Notes: a model not told the origin generated them from the letters alone. 64,000 nucleotides of DNA from Pseudomonas sp. (GCF_030683065.1 NZ_JAUXMX010000064.1:1-64000); one strand, 5' to 3'. Counted from the stretch's first letter, positions 8,575-17,350 are shown. Numbers and translations: made by a program.

Positions 8575-10062
8575 TTAAACCGGGGCCTTGGCCACTACCG
8601 GCTGCGCGCTTCGCAGGCTGCACAGGCCGAAATAGATCAGCCCGCCGAGGAAGGAGCCGGTGAACCAGCCGTAGTCGTAGAACCAGCTGAACGCGCTGCT
8701 GCCAAGCGACAGCAGGGTCAGGGCAACCGGCACACCAAAGGCGATAAAGCCGAACAGATTCCAGGCGGGGTAAACGTCATCACGGTACAGACCGGCTAGG
8801 TCGAGCTGCTGTTTCTTGATCAAGAAATAGTCCACCACCATGATCCCGGCAATCGGCCCGAGCAGGCTCGAATAGCCCAGCAACCAGTTGGAATAGACGC
8901 TTTCCAGGCTCAGGTCGGAGACCAGCAGGCCGAGCTTTTTCAGCAGTTCATGGCCCATCAGGCCCAGGCCGATCAGGCCGGTTAGGATCACCGCCTTGGT
9001 GCGATTGATAAGCTTGGGCGCGATGTTCTGGAAATCATTGGTCGGCGAGACGATATTCGCCGCGGTGTTGGTCGACAGCGTGGCGACGATGATCAGCGCC
9101 ATGGCCAGGGCGACCCAGCCGGGGCTCTGGATATGACCGATCAGGCTGACCGGGTCGGAGACGGTTTCCCCGACCAGCGAGGCCGAGGCGGCAGTCAACA
9201 CCACACCGAGGGAAGCAAACAGGAACATGGTCAGCGGCAGGCCGATGATCTGGCCGATGATCTGATCCTTTTGACTCTTGGCGTAACGGCTGAAGTCGGG
9301 GATGTTCAGCGACAAGGTGGCCCAGAAGCCAACCATGGCGGTCAACCCGGCAAGGAAGTAACTGGTCACACCAGCGCCCTCAGGACGATTGGCCGGCTGC
9401 GCCAGCAATTCGCTCATCGACACATTGGGCAGCGCCCACACCAGCAGGCCGGCACCGACCAGCACCAGCAGCGGTGCGGAGAGGGTTTCCAGCCATTTAA
9501 TCGACTCTGCGCCGCGCAGCACCACCCACAAGTTGAGCGTCCAGAAGACCATAAAACCGATCACCTCGCCGGTGCCGCCCAGGCTCTTCCAGCCCTCAAA
9601 GATCGAACCGAGGAACAGGTGGATGGCCAGGCCGCCGAACATGGTCTGGATGCCGAACCAGCCGCAGGCCACCACGGCGCGAATCAGACAGGGCACGTTG
9701 GAACCGATGATCCCGAACGAGGAACGCAGCAACACCGGAAACGGGATGCCGTACTTGGTGCCGGGGAAGGCGTTCAGCGTCAGCGGGATCAGCACGATGA
9801 TATTGGCCAGCAGGATCGCCAGCAGCGCCTCGCTCACCGACAGGCCGAAATAGGCGGTCAATACGCCGCCCAGGGTGTAGGTCGGCACACAGATCGACAT
9901 GCCGACCCACAGCGCGGTGATATGCCATTTGTTCCAGGTGCGCTCATGCACCTGGGTCGGGGCGATATCAGGGTTATAGCGCGGGCTGTCGAGTACGTCG
10001 GGGCCAGCGGCCAGTTCGTACAAGCCGTCGCGCTCGGTCACTTGCGATCTGCTCTGTTGCAT
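8575..10062 (-). CDS. NCS1-family nucleobase permease
   Basis: Inner-membrane symporter of the nucleobase:cation NCS1 family (uracil, allantoin, hydantoin or dihydropyrimidine uptake). It has 495 residues and about 12 hydrophobic segments. The family N-terminal pattern RYNPDIAPTQVHERTWNKWH precedes TM1; GWFGIQTMFGGLAIH and NIPDFSRYAKSQKDQIIGQ are conserved NCS1 elements. The start has GGAGAGGCCTC before ATG. It is divergent from dihydropyrimidinase across a 598-bp regulatory region and probably co-transcribed with the amidohydrolase. Substrate is inferred from context. Confidence 0.9.
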   Translation of the reverse strand: MQQSRSQVTERDGLYELAAGPDVLDSPRYNPDIAPTQVHERTWNKWHITALWVGMSICVPTYTLGGVLTAYFGLSVSEALLAILLANIIVLIPLTLNAFPGTKYGIPFPVLLRSSFGIIGSNVPCLIRAVVACGWFGIQTMFGGLAIHLFLGSIFEGWKSLGGTGEVIGFMVFWTLNLWVVLRGAESIKWLETLSAPLLVLVGAGLLVWALPNVSMSELLAQPANRPEGAGVTSYFLAGLTAMVGFWATLSLNIPDFSRYAKSQKDQIIGQIIGLPLTMFLFASLGVVLTAASASLVGETVSDPVSLIGHIQSPGWVALAMALIIVATLSTNTAANIVSPTNDFQNIAPKLINRTKAVILTGLIGLGLMGHELLKKLGLLVSDLSLESVYSNWLLGYSSLLGPIAGIMVVDYFLIKKQQLDLAGLYRDDVYPAWNLFGFIAFGVPVALTLLSLGSSAFSWFYDYGWFTGSFLGGLIYFGLCSLRSAQPVVAKAPV

Positions 10063-10408
10063 GAGGCCTCTCCAGGAATTGTTCTGATTGTTCGCTCATC
10101 AGGCGGAGCCGATGGCCGGAGTGTTTTTACGTCTCAGGACCGGCCAGCTCGGTAACGGCGACAATCAATAAGCGTGCCGAAAACTTCACACACCCACTAA
10201 AAAGCCCTTAAAAACGAGCTAACCAACTGATTAATAACAGCTATGTAAAACGGCCTGCGCTCCTCAATGGTTTTCGGCAGCTTGCCAGTAGAGAACCAAA
10301 GAAGCCTGTCTGACCAGTCAGGATTCAAACTGGTGCAGACACAGGTTCTGCCATCACCCGGAGCGACTCACTGCTCGCGCTCAACCGGCTGATTTTCAAT
10401 AGGAAATC

Positions 10409-10424
10409 TTGACCATATTTGGTT
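10409..10424. promoter_or_regulatory. possible RutR-like operator
   Basis: TTGACCA and TGGTT half-sites separated by 4 nt. The E. coli RutR box is TTGACCA-N2-TGGTCAA, so spacing and right half deviate. A RutR-like TetR gene lies at 15050-15670. Weak inference. Confidence 0.35.
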
Positions 10425-10438
10425 CTTGTCAAGTGCGT

Positions 10439-10466
10439 CAAAATGGTGAGGCCGTGCACCATTTTG
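10439..10466. promoter_or_regulatory. 10-bp-arm palindrome, candidate operator
   Basis: Perfect arms CAAAATGGTG (10439-10448) and CACCATTTTG (10457-10466) around an 8-nt centre. Size and symmetry fit a dimeric TetR-type repressor site in the divergent promoter region. It is 23 bp from the weaker RutR-like match. Confidence 0.55.
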
Positions 10467-10558
10467 CTTTTATGTGTATTTTTATGTTTATTTTCAATGA
10501 CTTAAAAACATTTAAACGCATTAAAAAATATTCTTGATCAATCGTTTGGCAGCGACTA

Positions 10559-10594
10559 GATTCAATTCCTGTCAGGCGTGACAGGAATTGAATC
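10559..10594. promoter_or_regulatory. 16-bp-arm inverted repeat before dihydropyrimidinase
   Basis: Perfect arms 10559-10574 (GATTCAATTCCTGTCA) and 10579-10594 around GGCG. It lies 66 bp before the dihydropyrimidinase start, so it may be a strong 5'-UTR hairpin or a second operator. No T-run follows. Confidence 0.6.
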
Positions 10595-10660
10595 CCTCTC
10601 GCCAGACAGGTCATAACACCAAGAACCGGCACGCACCGGTCTGCCTGAGAGGAACTCGCT

Positions 10661-12100
10661 ATGTCGCTGTTGATCCGTGGTGCCACCCTGGTTACCCATG
10701 AGGAAAGCTACCGCGCCGATGTGCTCTGCGCCGACGGCCTGATCCAGGCCATTGGCGACAACCTCGACGCCCCCGCAGGCTGTCAGGTGCTCGACGGCAG
10801 TGGCCAGTACCTGATGCCTGGCGGCATCGACCCGCACACCCATATGCAATTGCCGTTTATGGGCACGGTGGCCAGCGAAGACTTCTTCAGCGGCACCGCT
10901 GCCGGACTGGCCGGCGGCACCACCTCGATTATCGACTTCGTGATTCCCAATCCGCAGCAATCGCTGCTCGAAGCCTTCCACACCTGGCGCGGCTGGGCGG
11001 AGAAGTCAGCGTCCGACTACGGCTTCCATGTCGCCATCACCTGGTGGAGCGAGCAGGTCGCCGCCGAGATGGGCGAGCTGGTGGAGAAATTCGGGGTCAA
11101 CAGCTTCAAGCACTTCATGGCCTACAAGAACGCCATCATGGCCGCCGACGACACCCTGGTCGCCAGCTTCGAGCGCTGCCTGCAGTTGGGCGCGGTGCCC
11201 ACCGTGCATGCCGAGAATGGCGAACTGGTCTATCACCTGCAGAACAAGCTGCTGGCCCAAGGGATGACCGGACCGGAAGCGCACCCGCTGTCGCGGCCAT
11301 CGCAAGTTGAAGGTGAAGCCGCCAGCCGCGCCATTCGCATCGCCGAAACCCTCGGCACACCGCTGTACCTGGTGCACGTTTCGACCAAGGAGGCTCTGGA
11401 TGAAATCACCTATGCCCGCGCCAAGGGCCAGCCGGTATACGGCGAGGTGCTCGCCGGCCACCTGCTGCTGGATGACAGCGTGTACCGCCACCCCGACTGG
11501 CAAACCGCCGCGGGCTACGTGATGAGTCCGCCGTTCCGTCCGCGCGGGCATCAGGAGGCGCTCTGGCGCGGCCTGCAATCGGGCAACCTGCATACCACCG
11601 CCACCGACCACTGCTGCTTCTGCGCCGACCAGAAAGCCGCCGGGCGCGACGATTTCAGCAAGATCCCCAACGGCACTGCCGGCATCGAAGACCGCATGGC
11701 GGTGCTCTGGGATGAAGGGGTCAATAGCGGCAAGTTGTCGATGAACGACTTTGTTGCGCTGACCAGCACCAACACCGCGAAAATTTTCAACCTGTTCCCG
11801 CGCAAAGGCTCACTACGCGTTGGCGCCGATGCCGACCTGGTGCTCTGGGACCCCGAAGGCACGCGGACCATTTCGGCGAAAACCCATCACCAGCAGGTCG
11901 ACTTCAACATCTTCGAAGGCAAGACCGTGCGCGGCGTGCCCAGCCACACCATCAGCCGGGGCAAGCTGGTCTGGGTCGATGGCGACCTGCGCGCCGAACG
12001 CGGCGCCGGCCGCTATGTCGAGCGCCCGGCCTACCCGGCGGTGTTCGACCTGCTAAGCAAACGCGCCGAAAAGAATCGCCCGACTGCCGTCGAGCGCTAA
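10661..12100 (+). CDS. dihydropyrimidinase
   Basis: Opens the ring of 5,6-dihydrouracil/dihydrothymine to N-carbamoyl-beta-amino acids (step 2 of the reductive pathway); it also accepts hydantoins. The protein has 479 residues of the amidohydrolase fold. The binuclear zinc site is complete: PHTH (His59, His61), the lysine to be carbamylated in MAYKNAIM (Lys156), VHAENGE, LVHVSTKEA and TATDHCC. GAGAGGAA is at the start. It is probably co-transcribed with preT/preA downstream (204-bp gap containing a REP). The usual symbols (dht, hydA, pydB) vary. Confidence 0.95.
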   Translation: MSLLIRGATLVTHEESYRADVLCADGLIQAIGDNLDAPAGCQVLDGSGQYLMPGGIDPHTHMQLPFMGTVASEDFFSGTAAGLAGGTTSIIDFVIPNPQQSLLEAFHTWRGWAEKSASDYGFHVAITWWSEQVAAEMGELVEKFGVNSFKHFMAYKNAIMAADDTLVASFERCLQLGAVPTVHAENGELVYHLQNKLLAQGMTGPEAHPLSRPSQVEGEAASRAIRIAETLGTPLYLVHVSTKEALDEITYARAKGQPVYGEVLAGHLLLDDSVYRHPDWQTAAGYVMSPPFRPRGHQEALWRGLQSGNLHTTATDHCCFCADQKAAGRDDFSKIPNGTAGIEDRMAVLWDEGVNSGKLSMNDFVALTSTNTAKIFNLFPRKGSLRVGADADLVLWDPEGTRTISAKTHHQQVDFNIFEGKTVRGVPSHTISRGKLVWVDGDLRAERGAGRYVERPAYPAVFDLLSKRAEKNRPTAVER

Positions 12101-12119
12101 GGCAGAACCTAGGTCCGTG

Positions 12120-12195
12120 GGAGGGGCTTTAGCCGCGAAAATGCGGACAGTTCAAGATCTGTCGCGGCTAAAGCGGAACGCCGCCCGGCCCCTCC
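12120..12195. repeat. REP-like double hairpin between dihydropyrimidinase and preT
   Basis: Outer arms GGAGGGG (12120-12126) and CCCCTCC (12189-12195); inner 13-nt perfect arms 12126-12138 and 12162-12174 (GCTTTAGCCGCGA and complement). It ends with CTACAAAAA like the element at 6017. It could separate expression of the genes on either side. Confidence 0.7.
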
Positions 12196-12304
12196 TACAA
12201 AAATATCCGCAAGCCATTCCGCCACACCGGCCCGCAGAGGCCGGACGGCCGCTTATACGCTGTTAACTGCCCAATAAAAGCCACAAAACCGTGAGGCAAT
12301 AACC

Positions 12305-13672
12305 GTGATAGACACCCTCAGCCATTTGCCGCGACCGGATGCCGGCGCCGCCGAACTGGTCGATCGCTTCAGCGATCTGGCCCCGCCGCTCACCGCTCGC
12401 CAGGCCGCTCTGGAAAGTGCTCGCTGCCTGTATTGCTACGACGCGCCGTGCATCAACGCCTGCCCCAGCGAGATCGACATCCCCTCGTTTATTCACAATA
12501 TCAGCCATGAAAACGTCCAGGGTGCGGCCGAAAAAATCCTCTCGGCGAATATTCTCGGCGGCAGCTGCGCCCGTGTTTGTCCCACCGAAATCCTCTGCCA
12601 GCAGGCCTGCGTGCGCAACAACGCCCAGGAATGCGCGCCGGTGCTGATCGGTCTGCTGCAGCGCTACGCCATCGACAACGCGCAGTTCAGCGAGCACCCG
12701 TTCCAGCGCGCCCCGGCCAGCGGCAAGCGCATCGCCGTGGTCGGCGCCGGGCCCGCGGGCTTGTCCTGCGCCCATCGCCTGGCCATGCACGGCCATGAGG
12801 TGGTGATCTTCGAGGCCCGCGAGAAAGCCGGTGGCCTCAACGAATACGGCATCGCCAAGTACAAACTGGTCGACGACTTCGCCCAGCGCGAGGTGGACTT
12901 TCTCCTGCAGATCGGCGGTATCGAAATCCGTCATGGCCAAAAACTGGGCGACGACCTCAGCCTGAGCGCGCTGCATCAGCAGTTCGATTCAGTGTTCCTC
13001 AGTATCGGTCTGGCCGCCAGCAAGCGCCTCGGCCTAACGGGCGAGGACGCACCGGGGCTGCTCGCCGCCACCGATTACATCCGCGAACTGCGCCAGAGCG
13101 ATGACCTGAGCCAATTGCCCATGGCTGAGCGCTGCATCGTGCTCGGTGCCGGCAATACCGCCATCGACATGGCCGTGCAGATGAGCAAGCTCGGCGCGCG
13201 CGACGTCAACTTGGTCTATCGCCGTGGCTTCGAAGAAATGGGCGCAACCGAGCATGAGCAGGACATTGCCAAAGCCAATCAAGTGCGCCTGCTGACCTGG
13301 GCGCAACCGGACGCCGTGCTGCTCAACGAGCAAGGCCAGGTGCGTGGCATGCGCTTCGCCCGCACCCACGTGGAGAACGGCCGTTTGCAGAACACCGGGC
13401 AAACCTTCGAGCTGGCTGCCGACGCCATCTTCAGCGCCATCGGCCAGGCGTTTGACGGCCAAGCTCTGAGCGACCCATTAGCCAGTGAACTGAAGCGCGA
13501 GGGCGAGCGCATCTGGGTCGACGCCCAGCTGCAAACCAGCGTGGCCGGCGTGTATGCCGGCGGCGACTGCACCGCCCTGGGCCAGGACCTCACCGTACAA
13601 GCCGTGCAGCACGGCAAGCTGGCCGCCGAGGCCATCCACTCTCATCTGATGCTCAACGTGGAGGCCGCATAA
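12305..13672 (+). CDS. preT: NAD-dependent dihydropyrimidine dehydrogenase, flavin/electron-input subunit PreT
   Basis: Carries electrons from NAD(P)H through FAD and iron-sulphur clusters to PreA. The 455 residues resemble the glutamate synthase small subunit. N-terminal cysteines CLYCYDAPCINACP and CARVCPTEILCQQACV make two [4Fe-4S] sites. The FAD dinucleotide motif is VVGAGPAGLSCAH and the NAD(P) motif is VLGAGNTAIDMA. The start is GTG at 12305, with GAGG eight bases upstream; no in-frame ATG lies nearby. Its stop abuts the preA start with no gap, consistent with a fixed heteromer. Confidence 0.92.
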   Translation: MIDTLSHLPRPDAGAAELVDRFSDLAPPLTARQAALESARCLYCYDAPCINACPSEIDIPSFIHNISHENVQGAAEKILSANILGGSCARVCPTEILCQQACVRNNAQECAPVLIGLLQRYAIDNAQFSEHPFQRAPASGKRIAVVGAGPAGLSCAHRLAMHGHEVVIFEAREKAGGLNEYGIAKYKLVDDFAQREVDFLLQIGGIEIRHGQKLGDDLSLSALHQQFDSVFLSIGLAASKRLGLTGEDAPGLLAATDYIRELRQSDDLSQLPMAERCIVLGAGNTAIDMAVQMSKLGARDVNLVYRRGFEEMGATEHEQDIAKANQVRLLTWAQPDAVLLNEQGQVRGMRFARTHVENGRLQNTGQTFELAADAIFSAIGQAFDGQALSDPLASELKREGERIWVDAQLQTSVAGVYAGGDCTALGQDLTVQAVQHGKLAAEAIHSHLMLNVEAA

Positions 13673-14947
13673 ATGGCCGATCTATCCATCGAATTCGCCG
13701 GTATCAAGGCCCCTAATCCGTTCTGGCTGGCCAGCGCGCCGCCCACCGACAAAGCCTACAACGTGGTCCGCGCCTTCGAAGCCGGCTGGGGCGGCGTGGT
13801 GTGGAAAACCCTTGGCGAAGACCCGGCCGCGGTCAATGTGTCGTCGCGCTATTCGGCGCACTTCGGCCCTAACCGCCAAGTGCTCGGCTTCAACAATATC
13901 GAGCTGATCACCGACAGATCCCTGGAAATCAACCTGCGCGAAATCACCCAGGTGAAGAAGGACTGGCCGGACCGCGCGATGATCGTGTCGCTGATGGTGC
14001 CCTGCGTCGAAGAGTCCTGGAAAACCATCCTGCCGCTGGTGGAAGCCACCGGCTGCGACGGTATCGAGCTGAACTTCGGCTGCCCCCACGGCATGCCCGA
14101 GCGCGGCATGGGCGCGGCGGTCGGCCAAGTCCCGGAATACGTGGAAATGGTCACCCGCTGGTGCAAGACCTACAGCTCGTTGCCGGTGATCGTCAAACTG
14201 ACGCCCAACATCACCGACGTGCGCCTGTCTGCCCGCGCCGCCTATCGCGGCGGTGCCGATGCGGTATCGCTGATCAACACCATCAACTCGATCACCAGCG
14301 TCGACCTGGAGCGCATGGTCGCCAACCCTATCGTCGGCAGCCAGAGCACCCACGGCGGCTACTGCGGCTCGGCGGTCAAGCCCATCGCCCTGAACATGGT
14401 CGCCGAAATCGCCCGCGATCCGGAAACCCAAGGCCTGCCGATCTGCGGCATCGGCGGCATCGGCAGTTGGCGCGATGCGGCGGAATTCGTGGCGCTGGGC
14501 TGCGGCGCGGTGCAGGTGTGCACAGCGGCCATGCTGCATGGCTTTCGTATAGTAGAAGAGATGAAAGACGGCCTGTCGCGCTGGATGGACAGTCAGGGCT
14601 ACGCCAGCCTGCAGGATTTCTCAGGCAAGGCAGTGGGCAATACCACCGACTGGAAGTACCTGGACATCAACTACCAGGTGATCGCCAAGATCGACCAGGA
14701 CGCCTGCATCGGCTGCGGGCGCTGCCACATCGCCTGCGAAGACACCTCGCACCAAGCCATTGCCAGCCTGGCCCAAGCCGACGGCACGCATAAGTACGAG
14801 GTGATCGACGAAGAGTGCGTGGGCTGCAACCTGTGTCAGATCACCTGCCCGGTGGAGAACTGCATCGAGATGGTGCCCCAGGACACCGGCAAGCCCTTCC
14901 TCGACTGGAACCACGATCCGCGTAATCCGTATCGCGTGGCGAGCTAA
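13673..14947 (+). CDS. preA: NAD-dependent dihydropyrimidine dehydrogenase, catalytic subunit PreA
   Basis: FMN TIM-barrel subunit that reduces uracil/thymine to the dihydro forms, the first step of the pathway. In its 424 residues the barrel includes ELNFGCPHGMPERGMG and the FMN phosphate region ICGIGGIGSWRDAAEF. The C-terminal ferredoxin domain has CIGCGRCHIAC and CVGCNLCQITCP. Where the mammalian enzyme has its catalytic Cys (GLACGQ) this one reads GAAVGQ, as I recall also for E. coli PreA. It starts directly after the preT stop and ends the operon. Confidence 0.94.
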   Translation: MADLSIEFAGIKAPNPFWLASAPPTDKAYNVVRAFEAGWGGVVWKTLGEDPAAVNVSSRYSAHFGPNRQVLGFNNIELITDRSLEINLREITQVKKDWPDRAMIVSLMVPCVEESWKTILPLVEATGCDGIELNFGCPHGMPERGMGAAVGQVPEYVEMVTRWCKTYSSLPVIVKLTPNITDVRLSARAAYRGGADAVSLINTINSITSVDLERMVANPIVGSQSTHGGYCGSAVKPIALNMVAEIARDPETQGLPICGIGGIGSWRDAAEFVALGCGAVQVCTAAMLHGFRIVEEMKDGLSRWMDSQGYASLQDFSGKAVGNTTDWKYLDINYQVIAKIDQDACIGCGRCHIACEDTSHQAIASLAQADGTHKYEVIDEECVGCNLCQITCPVENCIEMVPQDTGKPFLDWNHDPRNPYRVAS

Positions 14948-14963
14948 GCCAGGGCGCCAGCCA

Positions 14964-14985
14964 GTAGGGTGCGCCGCGCGCACCA
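14964..14985 (+). repeat. GTAGGGTGCGC-type dispersed repeat
   Basis: Second copy of the family seen near 5911; GTAGGGTGCGC is followed by GCGCGCACC. It sits between the convergent ends of preA and the TetR gene. Confidence 0.6.
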
Positions 14986-15049
14986 GCACCTTTCGCAGGG
15001 TCCTGGTGCGCACAGCCTCGGCGGCCCATTCAAACCGTGGCCAACGTGT

Positions 15050-15670
15050 TTACGGCTCCAGCCCAATCCCGCGCAAGATCACACTGGTCACTGTCTGCAC
15101 CGCCCGCTCGAACTGCAGATCGGATAGCGGCTGGTGATCGTTGAGTACCCCTACCTGGTGGCTGAAGTCGGCGTAATGCTGGGTCGAAGCCCAGATCATG
15201 TAGAGCAATGCCGCGGGTTCCACTGCCAGGATGCGCTTGTCTTCCACCCACTGGCGAATCTTCGCCTCCTTCATCTTCGCCCAGCTGTACAGGCTGTCAT
15301 CCAGCGTCGCGCCAAGCATCGGTGCGCCATGGATGATTTCGTCGGCCCAGACCTTGGAGCCATGCGCGCGGGTACGCGAGTGGTTCATCTTGGCGCGAAT
15401 ATAGGTGCTGAGCACCACCCGCGGATCGTCGTACATCTCGAAGCACAGGGCATCCTGCTTCCACACATCGAGCAGGCCGAGCAGCACCGCACGATAGAGG
15501 TCGTCCTTGGTGTTGAAATAGTAGTGCAGGTTGGAGCGCGGCAACCCGACCTGTTCGGCGATGTCGCCCATGGACGTGCCGGCATAGCCACGCTCGGCGA
15601 ACACCTGCTCGGCGGCCAGAAGGATCTTGTCGACATTGCGGCGGCGAATCTCGCTCTTGTGAGTACCCAT
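15050..15670 (-). CDS. TetR-family regulator, RutR-like (pyrimidine catabolism)
   Basis: 206-residue repressor. The N-terminal HTH reads TSMGDIAEQVGLPRSNLHYYF, followed by KDDLYRAVLLGLLDVWK, which resembles E. coli RutR (HTH then YYFPSKEALY). The C-terminal half contains the RutR-type WADEIIHGAP and LYMIWASTQHYADF stretches that line the ligand pocket. RutR binds uracil/thymine and releases DNA, so control of the adjacent catabolic genes is likely. The start at 15670 is the first Met before the HTH; GGAT is a weak SD, and the longer frame would run into the ahcY leader. Candidate operators are at 10409-10466. Confidence 0.85.
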   Translation of the reverse strand: MGTHKSEIRRRNVDKILLAAEQVFAERGYAGTSMGDIAEQVGLPRSNLHYYFNTKDDLYRAVLLGLLDVWKQDALCFEMYDDPRVVLSTYIRAKMNHSRTRAHGSKVWADEIIHGAPMLGATLDDSLYSWAKMKEAKIRQWVEDKRILAVEPAALLYMIWASTQHYADFSHQVGVLNDHQPLSDLQFERAVQTVTSVILRGIGLEP

Positions 15671-15736
15671 GTTCGATCCATTGCGGCGGAATTGGCCAAG
15701 GCTACCACCCACTTCCATCCCGGGCGACGGAAAGCC

Positions 15737-15765
15737 TTGGGCTTGGCGCTCAGCATCGCTATAAT
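15737..15765 (+). promoter_or_regulatory. sigma70 promoter of ahcY
   Basis: TTGGGC (15737-15742), a 17-nt spacer and perfect TATAAT (15760-15765). Transcription would start near 15772, 40 nt before the riboswitch. Confidence 0.65.
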
Positions 15766-15810
15766 CGCGATGTTTCAAACGACCGGCACAGCCCGGTCGC
15801 TCCCGCCACC

Positions 15811-15897
15811 CGTCCGAGGGGCGCTGCAGCAACCCTTATCCAACAGGGGGTTTGTCAGGCTCGGATGGGGCGTTAACCAAACGCATCAACGGCGCCC
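15811..15897 (+). ncRNA. S-adenosylhomocysteine (SAH) riboswitch
   Basis: Leader of ahcY matching the SAH riboswitch consensus: P1 pairs CGTCCGAG (15811-15818) with CTCGGATG (15860-15867). GGGGCGCTGCAGCAACCC follows with its hairpin closed by GGGGGTTTGTCAG. An accessory hairpin GCGT/ACGC lies at 15870-15883. AACGGCGCCC (15888-15897) forms the pseudoknot with GGGGCGC (15818-15824). In the known class, SAH binding turns expression on; here it ends 30 nt before the ahcY start, so exposing the SD (GGAG) is plausible. Confidence 0.93.
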
Positions 15898-15927
15898 ATT
15901 CGACACAAACGAATGGAGAACTCATTT

Positions 15928-17337
15928 ATGAGCGCTGTACTGACGCCTGCCGCTTTTACCGACTTTAAAGTCGCCGACATGTCCCTGGCTGCCTGGGGCC
16001 GTCGCGAAACTATTATTGCCGAATCGGAAATGCCTGCCCTGATGGGCATGCGCCGCAAGTACGCCGACGAGCAGCCGCTGAAAGGCGCGAAGATCATCGG
16101 CTGCATCCACATGACCATTCAGACCGCCGTGCTGATCGAAACCCTGACCGCACTGGGCGCCGAAGTACGCTGGTCGTCGTGCAACATCTTCTCGACTCAG
16201 GACCAGGCCGCCGCTGCCATTGCTGCCGCCGGTATCCCGGTATTCGCCTGGAAGGGCGAGACCGAAGCTGAGTACGAGTGGTGCATCGAGCAGACCATCC
16301 TCAAGGACGGCCAGCCATGGGATGCCAACATGATCCTCGACGACGGCGGCGACCTGACCGAGATCATCCACAAGAAATACCCGCAGATGCTCGAGCGCAT
16401 CCACGGCGTCACCGAAGAAACCACCACCGGCGTACACCGCCTGCTGGAGATGCTGGCCAAGGGTGAGCTGAAGATCCCGGCGATCAACGTCAACGACTCG
16501 GTGACCAAGAGCAAGAACGACAACAAATACGGCTGCCGTCACAGCCTGAACGACGCGATCAAGCGCGGCACCGACCACCTGCTGTCCGGCAAGCAAGCGC
16601 TGGTGATCGGCTATGGCGACGTGGGCAAGGGCTCGGCGCAGTCGCTGCGTCAGGAAGGCATGATCGTACGCGTGACCGAAGTTGACCCGATTTGCGCCAT
16701 GCAAGCCTGCATGGATGGTTATGAACTGGTTTCGCCATTCATCGACGGCATCAACGACGGCACCGCCGCCAGCATCGACGCGCAACTGCTGGGCAAGATC
16801 GACCTGATCGTCACCACCACCGGTAACGTCAACGTCTGCGACGCCAACATGCTCAAGGCCCTGAAGAAGCGCGCCGTGGTGTGCAACATCGGTCACTTCG
16901 ACAACGAAATCGACACCGCTTTCATGCGCAAGACCTGGGCATGGGAAGAAGTGAAGCCACAGGTGCACAAGATCCACCGCACCGGCGCCGGCAGCTTCGA
17001 TCCGCACAACGATGACTACCTGATCCTGCTGGCCGAAGGCCGCCTGGTTAACCTGGGCAACGCCACTGGCCACCCGAGCCGGATCATGGACGGCTCGTTC
17101 GCCAACCAGGTGCTGGCGCAGATCTTCCTGTTCGGCCAGAAGTACGCCGACCTGTCTGCCGCTCAGAAAGCCGAGCGCCTGACGGTGGAAGTGCTGCCCA
17201 AGAAGCTCGACGAAGAAGTGGCACTGGAAATGGTCAAGGGCTTCGGCGGCGTGATCACTCAGCTGACCAAGACCCAAGCCGACTATATCGGCGTCACCGT
17301 GGAAGGCCCGTTCAAGCCGGATGCCTATCGCTACTAA
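15928..17337 (+). CDS. ahcY: adenosylhomocysteinase (SAH hydrolase)
   Basis: Reversibly splits S-adenosylhomocysteine into adenosine and homocysteine, clearing the product inhibitor of methyltransferases. It has 469 residues, the normal Pseudomonas length. The NAD-binding loop GYGDVGKGSA lies near residue 228. Catalytic-region blocks ETTTGVHRL, NVNDSVTKSKNDN and the C-terminal KPDAYRY are intact. The start at 15928 has GGAGA nine bases upstream; a frame beginning at 15913 would overlap that SD. It is led by an SAH riboswitch and followed by metF. Confidence 0.98.
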   Translation: MSAVLTPAAFTDFKVADMSLAAWGRRETIIAESEMPALMGMRRKYADEQPLKGAKIIGCIHMTIQTAVLIETLTALGAEVRWSSCNIFSTQDQAAAAIAAAGIPVFAWKGETEAEYEWCIEQTILKDGQPWDANMILDDGGDLTEIIHKKYPQMLERIHGVTEETTTGVHRLLEMLAKGELKIPAINVNDSVTKSKNDNKYGCRHSLNDAIKRGTDHLLSGKQALVIGYGDVGKGSAQSLRQEGMIVRVTEVDPICAMQACMDGYELVSPFIDGINDGTAASIDAQLLGKIDLIVTTTGNVNVCDANMLKALKKRAVVCNIGHFDNEIDTAFMRKTWAWEEVKPQVHKIHRTGAGSFDPHNDDYLILLAEGRLVNLGNATGHPSRIMDGSFANQVLAQIFLFGQKYADLSAAQKAERLTVEVLPKKLDEEVALEMVKGFGGVITQLTKTQADYIGVTVEGPFKPDAYRY

Positions 17338-17350
17338 ACCTAGCCCGGAA

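Larger units (their letters stand above)
10063..10660. promoter_or_regulatory. 598-bp divergent control region of the pyrimidine-catabolism locus
   Basis: No gene is supported here. Base composition turns AT-rich from about 10400. It carries three candidate control sites listed separately (10409-10424, 10439-10466, 10559-10594), plus an AT-rich block (10466-10545) suited to promoters. The rest shows nothing I recognise. Confidence 0.7.

Noticed and set aside
10438..10686. 82-residue minus-strand frame in the divergent control region
   Set aside because: Low-complexity, overlaps palindromes and the dihydropyrimidinase start; no SD or family.
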